Part shown: piece after piece, positions 43,591 to 51,389 of the stretch
How the letters are laid out: every line of letters begins with the position of its first letter
Numbering within the stretch: position 1 is the first letter of the stretch
NCBI GenBank assembly: GCA_040904745.1
Contig: JBBDSW010000157.1
Coordinates: forward strand, 27,290-91,289
Length of the DNA stretch: 64,000 bases
Source of the DNA: T1Sed10-7 sp040904745
GTDB lineage: Bacteria > Actinomycetota > Nitriliruptoria > Nitriliruptorales > Nitriliruptoraceae
Reading direction: 5' to 3'
The notes under the pieces: model-generated
Databases searched by the model: none
What the model saw: only the letters and a program-made list of their open reading frames with translations
Told to the model about the DNA's origin: nothing
Translations under genes and position numbers: made by a program

Positions 43591-45051
43591 GTGGGCAGGA
43601 AGAACGAGCTCGGCGTCACGCCGCTCTCCGAGGACGTGTCCGCTTGGTACAACGAGCTGGTCCTAAAGGCCGAGCTCGCCGACCGGGGGCCGGCCAAGGG
43701 CACGATGGTCATCCGGCCGTACGGGTTCCGTATCTGGGAACTGTTGCAGTCGCAGCTCGACCAGCGCTTCAAGGACACCGGGCACGAGAACGCCTACTTC
43801 CCGCTGTTCATCCCGCAGTCCTACCTGCAGCGCGAGGCCGACCACGTCGAGGGGTTCGCGCCGGAGCTCGCGATCGTCACCCACGGGGGCGGGAAGGAGC
43901 TCGAGGAGCCGCTGGTCGTCCGACCGACCTCGGAGACCGTGATCGGCGAGATGTACTCGCGGTGGATCTCCTCCTACCGCGATCTCCCGGTGCTGATCAA
44001 CACCTGGAACAACGTGGTCCGCTGGGAGCTGCGCCCCCGCATCTTCCTGCGCACCACCGAGTTCCTGTGGCAGGAGGGGCACACCGCGCACGCCGACGAG
44101 GCGGACGCGATGGAAGAGACCCACCGGATGTTCGACGTCTACGCCGAGTTCGCGCTCAACGTCGCGGCGATCCCGATGGTCAAGGGCGAGAAGACGCCGG
44201 GGGAGCGGTTCGCCGGGGCCGTCCGCACCTTCACCATCGAAGGGATGATGCGCGACGGGAAGGCGCTCCAGTCGGGCACCTCCCACTACCTCGGCACCAA
44301 CTTCGCGCAGGCGTTCGACATCACCTTCCAGGACCGCGACAACGAACTCCGGCACGTCCACACCACCTCGTGGGGGATGTCGACGAGGATGATCGGTGCC
44401 GTGATCCTCGCGCACGGCGACGATCAGGGCCTGGTGCTCCCCCCGCGGCTCGCCCCCATCCAGGTGGCGATCGTGCCGATCGGCCGGGGCGAGATGGCGG
44501 AGGCGGTGCTCGACAAGGCCCACGAGCTGGCAGAGCAGCTCCGGGCGGCCGGCGTGCGCGTGCAGGTCGATGATCGTGATGCCTCGCCGGGGTTCCGGTT
44601 CAACGACCTCGAGCTGAAAGGTGTCCCGCTCCGGGTCGAGCTCGGTCCGCGGGACCTGGAGGCCGGGCACGTGCTCGTCGCCACGCGGGTCGGTGCGGTC
44701 GACGATAGGGGACGGGCCGTCAAGGAGACCGTCCCGTTCGCCGACCTCGTCGACGGCATCCACGACCGTCTCGACGCCTACCACGATCTCCTGGTCGAGC
44801 GTGCCCGCGACTACCTGGCCGCACACAGCGGGAAAGCGGACGACTGGGCGAGCTTCGAGGAGCAGGTGCAGCACGGCTTCAGCTACGCCCTCCACTGCGG
44901 CTCCTCCGACTGCGAGGACGACATCAAGGCGACCACCGCCGCCACACCCCGCTGCATCCCGAGCGAGGCCGACGACGAGGAAGGCACGTGTATCCGGTGC
45001 GGCGAGCCCAGCGCGTACGGCAGACGCGTCGTCTTCGCCCGGGCCTACTGA
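43591..45051 (+). CDS. proS: Prolyl-tRNA synthetase, archaeal/eukaryotic type
   Basis: The enzyme charges tRNA-Pro. The 486-residue protein has class II motif 2 as RTTEFLWQEGHTAHADE and lacks the bacterial insertion editing domain. Its C-terminus has CIRCGEPSAYGRRVVFARAY, ending in Tyr, as in the archaeal/eukaryotic ProRS form with a C-terminal zinc-like domain. The Cys set C-GSSDCED...C-C fits that domain. The GTG at 43591 has GAGG 6 nt upstream. This form also occurs in some bacterial groups, so transfer long ago is possible. Confidence 0.95.
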   Translation: MGRKNELGVTPLSEDVSAWYNELVLKAELADRGPAKGTMVIRPYGFRIWELLQSQLDQRFKDTGHENAYFPLFIPQSYLQREADHVEGFAPELAIVTHGGGKELEEPLVVRPTSETVIGEMYSRWISSYRDLPVLINTWNNVVRWELRPRIFLRTTEFLWQEGHTAHADEADAMEETHRMFDVYAEFALNVAAIPMVKGEKTPGERFAGAVRTFTIEGMMRDGKALQSGTSHYLGTNFAQAFDITFQDRDNELRHVHTTSWGMSTRMIGAVILAHGDDQGLVLPPRLAPIQVAIVPIGRGEMAEAVLDKAHELAEQLRAAGVRVQVDDRDASPGFRFNDLELKGVPLRVELGPRDLEAGHVLVATRVGAVDDRGRAVKETVPFADLVDGIHDRLDAYHDLLVERARDYLAAHSGKADDWASFEEQVQHGFSYALHCGSSDCEDDIKATTAATPRCIPSEADDEEGTCIRCGEPSAYGRRVVFARAY

Positions 45052-45062
45052 GCGGGAACGCG

Positions 45063-45503
45063 GTGGCTCGTCCGACCGATGCCTCCCGGCCGCTGGTCTG
45101 CGAGTTCGCGGGCGGTGCCGGGGCACTCCGTCCGGCTGCACGCCGGGTCGTCACCTGGATCGTGGGGCACGGGCTCGACCCCGCTCGCGCGGACCGTGTG
45201 GAGCTCGCGCTCCACGAGGTGCTCGCCAACGCGCTCGAGCACGGCCACGGCGACGATCCACAGGTGCCGATCGTCGTGACCGCGGGACGATCGGGATCGG
45301 CCGTGGAGGTCGCGATCACCGACCGCGCGCTGGCGGGCCGGCGGCCGACACCGCCTGCCGACCCTCATGATGCCGGGTGGTCGGATCGGCTCTTCGAGGC
45401 GCGCGGGCGGGGCCTGGTACTCGCCGCCTCCGCCGTCGACGACCTGGTGGTCCTTCGCGAGAACGACCGCACCGTCGTCACCCTCCGTCTGGAACTCGGC
45501 TGA
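45063..45503 (+). CDS. HATPase_c (RsbW-type anti-sigma / serine kinase) protein
   Basis: The 146-residue protein is a stand-alone GHKL ATPase domain. The N box reads VELALHEVLANALEHGH, the G1-like region is VEVAITDRAL, and the G2-like region is GRGLVLAASAVDDL. Such proteins phosphorylate anti-sigma antagonists and hold back an alternative sigma factor, but no sigma factor or antagonist gene is nearby. The GTG at 45063 lies 12 nt after proS with a weak ribosome site, and its stop overlaps the racemase ATG (TGATG). The partner is therefore encoded elsewhere. Confidence 0.85.
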   Translation: MARPTDASRPLVCEFAGGAGALRPAARRVVTWIVGHGLDPARADRVELALHEVLANALEHGHGDDPQVPIVVTAGRSGSAVEVAITDRALAGRRPTPPADPHDAGWSDRLFEARGRGLVLAASAVDDLVVLRENDRTVVTLRLELG

Positions 45504-46234
45504 TGCGCACGCTCGGACTGCTCGGTGGCATGGCCTGGCCCTCCACGCTCGACGCCTACCGCTGGATCAACCAGGAGATCGGCCGAAGGCTCGGTGGGGT
45601 GCACTCCGCGAGACTGCTCCTGTGGTCGGCGGACTTCGCCGAGATCGAGCGTCTGCAGGCACGCGGGGAGTGGGAGGCGGCAGGTGCGCTGCTCGCGGAC
45701 GCGGGACAGCGACTGGAGCGTGCCGGGGCCGAGGGGCTGGTCCTGTGCACCAACACGATGCACAAGGTCGCTCCGACGATCGAGGCGGCCACCACGATCC
45801 CGCTGCTGCACATCGCCGATGCGACCGCCGACGCCGTCGTCGCCGACGGGGTCTCTCGGGTCCTCCTGCTCGGCACCCGGTTCACGATGGAGGAGCCGTT
45901 CCTGCTCGACCGACTACGGGGGCGTGGACTCGACGTGCTCGTGCCGGATGCGGCCGACCGGAAGACCGTCCATGACGTGATCTACACCGAACTCGTGCAC
46001 GGCCACATCGAGGACGCCAGCCGGGAGGTCTACCGTGCCGTCGTGCAGCGCGCTCTCGCCCGTGGAGCGACGGGGGTGATCGCCGGATGCACCGAGATCG
46101 AACTGCTGCTGCGGCCGGAGGACGTCACGGTCCGCTACTACCCGACGATGCGGCTCCACGCGAGCGCAGCCGCCGCTTGGATGGTCGCCGACGAGCCTGG
46201 TGGACCCGCGGGTAGGCGGCTCGGACCCGGGTAG
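45503..46234 (+). CDS. Aspartate/glutamate racemase family protein
   Basis: The 243-residue protein has the two catalytic cysteines of the PLP-independent Asp/Glu racemase fold in LCTNTMHKVAP and IAGCTEIELLL, and the N-terminal LGLLGGMAWPSTLDAYRWIN. These enzymes interconvert L- and D-Asp or Glu, or racemise related acids; D-Glu supply for peptidoglycan is usually by MurI, which is a separate family. The TGATG overlap with the upstream kinase indicates coupling. The specific substrate is not clear. Confidence 0.88.
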   Translation: MRTLGLLGGMAWPSTLDAYRWINQEIGRRLGGVHSARLLLWSADFAEIERLQARGEWEAAGALLADAGQRLERAGAEGLVLCTNTMHKVAPTIEAATTIPLLHIADATADAVVADGVSRVLLLGTRFTMEEPFLLDRLRGRGLDVLVPDAADRKTVHDVIYTELVHGHIEDASREVYRAVVQRALARGATGVIAGCTEIELLLRPEDVTVRYYPTMRLHASAAAAWMVADEPGGPAGRRLGPG

Positions 46235-46265
46235 CTTCCCACGAAACGACGCCAGAGGAGTCCGT

Positions 46266-46910
46266 GTGGCCAGCGATGACGGTGCCACGATCGTGCTCGC
46301 GCGGCACGCCACCACCCCCGCGACGGGCAAGCGTCTCGGGGGCTGGACCCCTGGTGTCCACCTCGACGAGGCGGGGATCGCCCAGGCCGAGGCGACGGCG
46401 GAGCGTCTGCGCGACGTCCGGCTCACCGCCGTCTACAGCTCCCCGCTGGAGCGGACGCAGGACACCGCGCGTATCGTCGCCCGCCCACACGGGTTGCGGG
46501 TGCGGACCCGCCGGGGCCTCGGCGAGGTCGACTTCGGGGAGTGGACCGACAAGCCCCTCGGTCAGCTCCGGCGCCGTAAGGCGTGGCAGGTCGTGCAGGC
46601 GACGCCGTCGCGGATGACCTTCCCCGGTGGGGAGTCGATCCGCGGCGTCCAGGCACGTGCCGTGGACGCGACGGAGTCCCTGGCGAGCGAGCATGCCGGC
46701 GAGGTCATCGTGTGCGTCTCACACGCCGACGTCATCAAGCTGATCGTCGCTCACCACCTCGGGATGCCGTTGGACACCTTCCAACGCCTGGTGATCTCAC
46801 CCGCGTCGATCACCGTGCTGCACCTGCCAGCGACCGGGCATCCCGTCCTGGTGGCGATCAACGACTCCGGGAGCGCGGCACTGCCCCTGCCGACCAAGGC
46901 CGACCAGTGA
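46266..46910 (+). CDS. Histidine phosphatase (MSMEG_4193-like phosphoglycerate mutase family)
   Basis: The 214-residue protein has the catalytic His motif LARHATT, the second Arg/Glu region SSPLERTQDTA, GLGEVDFGEWTDKPL and the late VSHADVIKLI His. It belongs to the two-histidine phosphatase fold; this branch is often found directly before DUF3090 and SCO1664 genes in actinobacteria. GTG 46266 has AGAGGAG 6 nt upstream. A TAGCTT box at the racemase stop (46232-46237) could give it its own promoter. Its stop overlaps the DUF3090 start. The substrate is unknown. Confidence 0.9.
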   Translation: MASDDGATIVLARHATTPATGKRLGGWTPGVHLDEAGIAQAEATAERLRDVRLTAVYSSPLERTQDTARIVARPHGLRVRTRRGLGEVDFGEWTDKPLGQLRRRKAWQVVQATPSRMTFPGGESIRGVQARAVDATESLASEHAGEVIVCVSHADVIKLIVAHHLGMPLDTFQRLVISPASITVLHLPATGHPVLVAINDSGSAALPLPTKADQ

Positions 46911-47419
46911 TGGATCTCGAGCTCACCTCCCCACACCACGTCACCATCGGGTTCACCGGCGTTCCGGGCGAGCGGACCTTCTTCCTGCAAGCCGAGGAGG
47001 AGGACGTCGACCGGGTCTCCTTCCAGGTCGAGAAGGAGCAGGCGCGGGGCATCGGGGAGCTGCTCGGCCAGTTGCTGGCGCGGCTCGAGGACGCGCCGGC
47101 CACGGACTGGGACCGAGCCGCCATGGCGCTGCGGGAGCCGGTCGAAGCGCGTTGGCGGGTCGGCGAGCTGTCACTCGGCGTGGACCCGGACGAGGCCCGG
47201 TTCGTCCTCGAGCTGACCGAGTTCGTCGTCGAGGAGGATGTCGAACCGCGTGAGGCACGCCTGTGGCTCGATCCCGACCAGGCCCGACGCCTGGCGTCGC
47301 ATGCGATCGAGGTCGTCGATCAGGGGCGCCCGACCTGCGAGCTGTGCGGTCGGCCCACGGAGAGCGACGGCTCGCACGTCTGTCCGGCCACCAACGGCCA
47401 CGGCAAGCTGACCCGCTGA
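46910..47419 (+). CDS. DUF3090 family protein
   Basis: The 169-residue protein starts MDLELTSPHHVTIGFTGVPG, the DUF3090 N-terminus (usually FxxPxxFxxGTVGxPG-like). It ends with a small Cys cluster, CELCGRPTESDGSHVC, that probably binds zinc. DUF3090 is uncharacterised but is almost always encoded between the histidine phosphatase and the SCO1664-family gene, as here, with TGATG and 3-nt junctions. The three probably form one pathway. What they act on is unknown. Confidence 0.88.
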   Translation: MDLELTSPHHVTIGFTGVPGERTFFLQAEEEDVDRVSFQVEKEQARGIGELLGQLLARLEDAPATDWDRAAMALREPVEARWRVGELSLGVDPDEARFVLELTEFVVEEDVEPREARLWLDPDQARRLASHAIEVVDQGRPTCELCGRPTESDGSHVCPATNGHGKLTR

Positions 47420-47421
47420 CG

Positions 47422-48243
47422 GTGGGGCAGCCATGGTCGCTGGAGGACCCCGGGGCGGCCGCCGCACGCCTTGGAGCTGCTCCCCTGGAGGTCGTCGGCC
47501 GGTTCGCTGACGCTTCCAACGGGACCCTCCTCGTGCGGCTGACCGACCGGGATCAGCGGACCCTCGACGACGTCGCTGCCGATCTCGGACGCGAGCCCAG
47601 GCTCGAGGATCTCGACCCGGAGGATCTCGCGGTGTACAAGCCGGAGCGTGGCGAGCGGCCCCTGTGGGACTTCCCCGAAGGGACGCTGCACCGCCGCGAG
47701 ACGGCGGCCTACGAGGTCTCCGCCGCGTTGGGGTGGGATCAGGTCCCCACCACCATCGTGCGCGACGACGCGCCGTTCGGCGTCGGGTCGGTGCAGCGGT
47801 TCGTCGCCCACGGCCCCGAGGAGCACTACTTCACCCTGCTGGAAGCCGGCGACCCGCACGTGCTCGCGCAGCTCGAGGCCATGGTCGTCTTCGACGACCT
47901 GATCGAGAACGCCGATCGCAAGGCCGGCCACGTCCTGCTGGCTGCCGACGGGGGAGCGGCGGCGGGCCGCGTGTGGCTGATCGACCACGGGGTGAGCTTC
48001 CACGTGGAGGCGAAGCTGCGCACGGTTGCCTGGGAGTGGGCCGGGCAGCCGATCGCTGATCGCCTGCTGGCAGACGTCGATCGCTTCCAGGAGCGGCTGG
48101 CGGGCGAGTTGGCCGCCAGGCTGGGGCTGCTGCTGGCCGACGACGAGGTGGTAGCACTGCGGGCCAGGGTCGCCGAGCTCCTGGAGCGCGGGACCCACCC
48201 GGAGCCACGTGTGCGCTACCCCTACCCGTGGCCGCTGCGGTGA
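47422..48243 (+). CDS. SCO1664 family protein (PI3K/PI4K-like kinase fold)
   Basis: The 273-residue protein has DLAVYKPERGERPLWDFPEGTLHRRETAAY, shown here by its parts AVYKPERGERPLWDFP and LHRRETAAYE, then FDDLIENADRKAGHVLL and VWLIDHGVSFH. These fit the lysine, catalytic Asp/Asn loop and DHG metal motif of the phosphatidylinositol-kinase-like fold. The GTG at 47422 lies 3 nt after DUF3090. In Streptomyces this gene lies near the mycothiol ligase mshC, which is not seen here. Kinase activity is inferred from the motif only. Confidence 0.88.
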   Translation: MGQPWSLEDPGAAAARLGAAPLEVVGRFADASNGTLLVRLTDRDQRTLDDVAADLGREPRLEDLDPEDLAVYKPERGERPLWDFPEGTLHRRETAAYEVSAALGWDQVPTTIVRDDAPFGVGSVQRFVAHGPEEHYFTLLEAGDPHVLAQLEAMVVFDDLIENADRKAGHVLLAADGGAAAGRVWLIDHGVSFHVEAKLRTVAWEWAGQPIADRLLADVDRFQERLAGELAARLGLLLADDEVVALRARVAELLERGTHPEPRVRYPYPWPLR

Positions 48244-48346
48244 GTATCCGGGAGGTGCGGTATCGCAGCCGGCGAGGGAGCCGGTACAACTCGGGCATGC
48301 ACACGCGCAGTCGCACACGGGATCCGCGCCGTCGGGTGGCCTGCTG

Positions 48347-49129
48347 ATGGGCAGCTACCGCGAACAGGGCATCGTGCTCCGGACCTACAAGCTGGGCGAG
48401 ACCGACCGGATCCTCCACCTGCTGACCCAGGGTCGGGGCAAGGTCCGTGCGGTCGCCAAGGGCGTCCGACGGCCGGGGAGCCGCTTCGGGGGCCGGCTCG
48501 AAGCCTTCAGCCACGTCGACCTCCAGCTCTACGAGGGACGCAACCTCGACGTCGTCACGCAGGCCGACCTGCTGGCGCCTCACGCGGCCGTCCGCGCGGA
48601 CTTCGCCGCCTCGGCGGCGGCCTCGGTCATGGCTGAGGCCGTCGACCACGTCGCCCAGGAGGGTGAACGCGACCTCACGGTCTTCCTGCTGCTGCGGGCC
48701 GGCCTGCAGGCGCTCGACGCGGGTTCGGAGGACCCGGCGATCTTCGTCGATGCGTTCCTGCTGCGTCTGGCCAGCGCCGTCGGCTTCCACGTCTTCACCG
48801 ACGCCTGCGCGGTGTGTCGTCGCCCCGGTCAGCACCGGTTCCTGAGCGTCAAGGCCGGCGGTGCCCTGTGTGCCGACTGTGCCCCCACGGGGACCCGCGC
48901 GGTGGACCGGGAGGTCATCGACGCGGTGGCGCTCCTGGCGCGTGCGGGGGAGTGGGCAGCGCTGCCGGCGCTCGCACGCGAACGCCCCGAGGCCCGGATC
49001 CGCGCCGCCTCCTACGCCCGTGCCTTCACCGAACATCACCTCGATCGCCAGCTCCGGGCCTACGGTGCCGTCCCCCGGGGAGCCGGCACGATCGATGCGC
49101 CTGGCCTCGGCACGGGGCACGGCTACTAG
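48347..49129 (+). CDS. recO: DNA repair protein RecO
   Basis: RecO with RecF/RecR loads RecA on gaps and anneals SSB-coated strands. The 260-residue protein shows the OB-fold start YREQGIVLRTYKLGETDRI, GKVRAVAKGVRRPGSRFGG, and the four-Cys zinc motif CAVC...CADC in the helical C-terminal half. The ATG at 48347 is about 100 nt after SCO1664. recO followed by uppS is the standard actinobacterial order, with era often also close. Confidence 0.94.
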   Translation: MGSYREQGIVLRTYKLGETDRILHLLTQGRGKVRAVAKGVRRPGSRFGGRLEAFSHVDLQLYEGRNLDVVTQADLLAPHAAVRADFAASAAASVMAEAVDHVAQEGERDLTVFLLLRAGLQALDAGSEDPAIFVDAFLLRLASAVGFHVFTDACAVCRRPGQHRFLSVKAGGALCADCAPTGTRAVDREVIDAVALLARAGEWAALPALARERPEARIRAASYARAFTEHHLDRQLRAYGAVPRGAGTIDAPGLGTGHGY

Positions 49130-49195
49130 CGTCCAGGTGGTGGTCGCAGCCCGTGCGACCGCCGCAGCGATGCAGCGACGACGAGCGGAGACCCG

Positions 49196-50005
49196 GTGGC
49201 CGAGGACCTCCTCGCGGCGCACGGTCTCGACGCTGATCGCATGCCCGCCCACGTGGCCCTGATCATGGATGGCAACGGCCGGTGGGCGAACCGCCGCGGG
49301 CTCAAGCGCAACGCGGGCCACGAAGCCGGGGAGGCGGCGCTGTTCGACACGGTCGAAGGTGCCCTGGAGCTCGGTGTGAGCGACCTCACCGTCTACGCGT
49401 TCTCGACCGAGAACTGGCGGCGGCCAGCGAGCGAGGTCCGCTTCCTGCTCTCCTTCAACGAGTCACTGCTGCTGAGGCGGGTGGACGAGCTGGACGAGCG
49501 CGAGGTCAGGGTGCGGTTCGTCGGGCGGCGCACCAGACCGGTGCCACGACGTCTCCTCGGCCTGATCGAGGACACCGAGGCCAGGACCGCCCGTCACCGC
49601 CGCCTGACGCTCAGGATCGCGTTCAACTACGGCTCACAGGCCGAGCTCGCCGATGCCGCGCAACGGGCCGCCGAGGATCTCGCCGCGGGACGCCTCGACC
49701 GGATCGATGAGGCCGCGCTGTCAGCCCGCCTCTACGACCCGGAGATGCCTGCCGTCGATCTGCTCGTGCGCACCTCAGGTGAGCAGCGGATCTCGAACTA
49801 TCTGCTGTGGCAGGCGGCCTACGCCGAGCTCGTCTTCGTCGACACCCTGTGGCCGGATTTCGACCGTCACGAGCTCGCGGAGGCCGTGGCCCGCTACCAG
49901 GGGCGTGAACGTCGCTTCGGCCGGGCAACCGATGCGCCCGACCCCGGCGATGGCGCCTCTGGATCCGCCGAGGCCGGTGGCCGGTCACCCGGAGCCGGTG
50001 GCTAG
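49196..50005 (+). CDS. uppS: Undecaprenyl (isoprenyl) diphosphate synthase
   Basis: The enzyme condenses isopentenyl diphosphate in cis to make the C50-C55 lipid carrier for peptidoglycan. Signature regions are ALIMDGNGRWANRRG (catalytic Asp), GHEAGEAALF, YAFSTENWRRP and DLLVRTSGEQRISNYLLWQ. Length is 269 residues with a Gly/Ala/Ser-rich tail. The GTG at 49196 starts the gene 66 nt after recO. Its last 21 nt overlap the end of the convergent NUDIX gene. Confidence 0.95.
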   Translation: MAEDLLAAHGLDADRMPAHVALIMDGNGRWANRRGLKRNAGHEAGEAALFDTVEGALELGVSDLTVYAFSTENWRRPASEVRFLLSFNESLLLRRVDELDEREVRVRFVGRRTRPVPRRLLGLIEDTEARTARHRRLTLRIAFNYGSQAELADAAQRAAEDLAAGRLDRIDEAALSARLYDPEMPAVDLLVRTSGEQRISNYLLWQAAYAELVFVDTLWPDFDRHELAEAVARYQGRERRFGRATDAPDPGDGASGSAEAGGRSPGAGG

Positions 50006-50614
50006 CTCCAGATCCACGAGCGCGGCGAAGCGCTCGAGCAGTATCAGGGTCAGGCCCCACAGTGCTCGCCCTTGGACGTCGATCGCCGGGAAGCGCGCGC
50101 CGGCCCGGCGCACGTGGGTGGCGTTCGCGGGATCGGAAAGCGAGCCGAGCGGCACCCACCAGGCGTCGGCCACCTCGCTGGGTTGGCGGGTCAGGGCGGG
50201 CCGCGTGGGCAGCACGAATCCGTAGCAGGCGACCAGCCCCGGTCGTACCCGGGCCCGCTGCTCGGCGATGCGGGCGATCGGATCGCCGAGGTGGATGCCG
50301 ACCTCCTCTCGCGTCTCGCGGATCGCGGTGGCCGCGAGATGTTGGTCATCGGGATCGCGACGTCCGCCCGGGAAGGCGAGCTGGCCGGACCAGCGGTCCC
50401 CGTCGCGGCGACTCCGCTCGATGATGGCCACCTCGACGTCCTGTGCGCCGGGGGCCAGTACGAGGGCGGTCGCGGCCTCCCAGCGGTGCCGGCGTGCATC
50501 GGGAACGGCCTCGGGCACGTGGTCGCGGAGGCGGGTGGCCAAGCTTTCGAGTCGTCGCGAGACGGTGTCGGGGCCGGTGACCGGCACGCCCGGTGGAGCC
50601 GCGTCCGTGCTCAC
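49985..50614 (-). CDS. NUDIX hydrolase, CoA-pyrophosphatase type
   Basis: The 209-residue protein has SGQLAFPGGRRDPDDQHLAA followed by TAIRETREEVGI, which is the Nudix helix with the PGG start seen in CoA diphosphatases; the first Glu of the box is not conserved, as is common in that group. It probably cleaves CoA or acyl-CoA to 4'-phosphopantetheine and ADP. The GTG at 50614 overlaps the stop of the upstream kinase-like gene (GTGA). The 3' end overlaps uppS by 21 nt on the other strand. Confidence 0.87.
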   Translation of the reverse strand: MSTDAAPPGVPVTGPDTVSRRLESLATRLRDHVPEAVPDARRHRWEAATALVLAPGAQDVEVAIIERSRRDGDRWSGQLAFPGGRRDPDDQHLAATAIRETREEVGIHLGDPIARIAEQRARVRPGLVACYGFVLPTRPALTRQPSEVADAWWVPLGSLSDPANATHVRRAGARFPAIDVQGRALWGLTLILLERFAALVDLELATGSG

Positions 50615-51345
50615 GCCGCTGCGTCGCGGCCCGGGTGCTCGGTCACCGCCGGTGCCGGGGCCGAGTGGGCTGCGAGGTGGGCGAGTCGCGCTTCGGCCTG
50701 GTGGCCGGTGACGGGCCGTGCGCCCATCGCCAGGTGGTGCGCCACGATGTCGGGCTCCGCCCGGCGCAGGGCCCACCCTCGGCGCATCAGGGTGATGGGT
50801 GCCTTGCGGCCCTCTCGCAGGTCGCGGACGAGGCGGCGCCAGAACGTCCGGGTCGGGTGGTGCACCAAGCACACCGCGTCGGCGAGGAGTCCGGCATCAC
50901 GGCACGGTGGGATCAACTCCGCGGCGAAGATCCCCTCCGCGATCACGATCGGTGACGTGCCGACATCGAGGTGGTGGCTGCCGACGGTGCGATCCCGGGA
51001 GATGTCGTAGCGGGGGAGTTCGGCATGGCCCTCGCTGGCCAGGGCCTGCAGGGCGGCCATGGCCCGGCCCGCGTCCCAGGCACGGACGTCGTCCCAGTCC
51101 ACCCGACCCTCGGCATCGGTCGGGAGGGCGGGTTCGTCACCGTCGCGGTAGAAGTCATCCAGGCACAGCGTCGGGATCCCCGTGCGCGCCGCCAGGTGGG
51201 ATTTCCCCGAGCCACTCGGCCCGGCGAGGAGGACGATGCGCACCCGGGGCTCTGAGGCCGGGTGGGGGCGCGGGGCGTCGTCGTCGGGCACGGGCGGGGA
51301 GGGTAGCCGCCGCCCGGTGGGCGGGTCGGACAGGGACCGTGCCAT
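50611..51345 (-). CDS. Uridine kinase-like P-loop NTPase
   Basis: The protein has Walker A GPSGSGKSHLA near residue 45, then LCLDDFYRDGDEPALP, a substrate loop like that of uridine/cytidine kinase and phosphoribulokinase, and IVIAEGIFAAEL. It likely phosphorylates uridine/cytidine or a related small molecule. ATG 51345 has GAGGA about 8 nt upstream; GTG 51291 is an alternative without a ribosome site. The stop overlaps the NUDIX start. The kinase-NUDIX pair lies 44 nt downstream of the MocR gene on the same strand. Confidence 0.82.
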   Translation of the reverse strand: MARSLSDPPTGRRLPSPPVPDDDAPRPHPASEPRVRIVLLAGPSGSGKSHLAARTGIPTLCLDDFYRDGDEPALPTDAEGRVDWDDVRAWDAGRAMAALQALASEGHAELPRYDISRDRTVGSHHLDVGTSPIVIAEGIFAAELIPPCRDAGLLADAVCLVHHPTRTFWRRLVRDLREGRKAPITLMRRGWALRRAEPDIVAHHLAMGARPVTGHQAEARLAHLAAHSAPAPAVTEHPGRDAAA

Positions 51346-51389
51346 GCGCCGGTTCCTCGCATCCGCCGGGGCACGCGCCAGGGGTCGAC

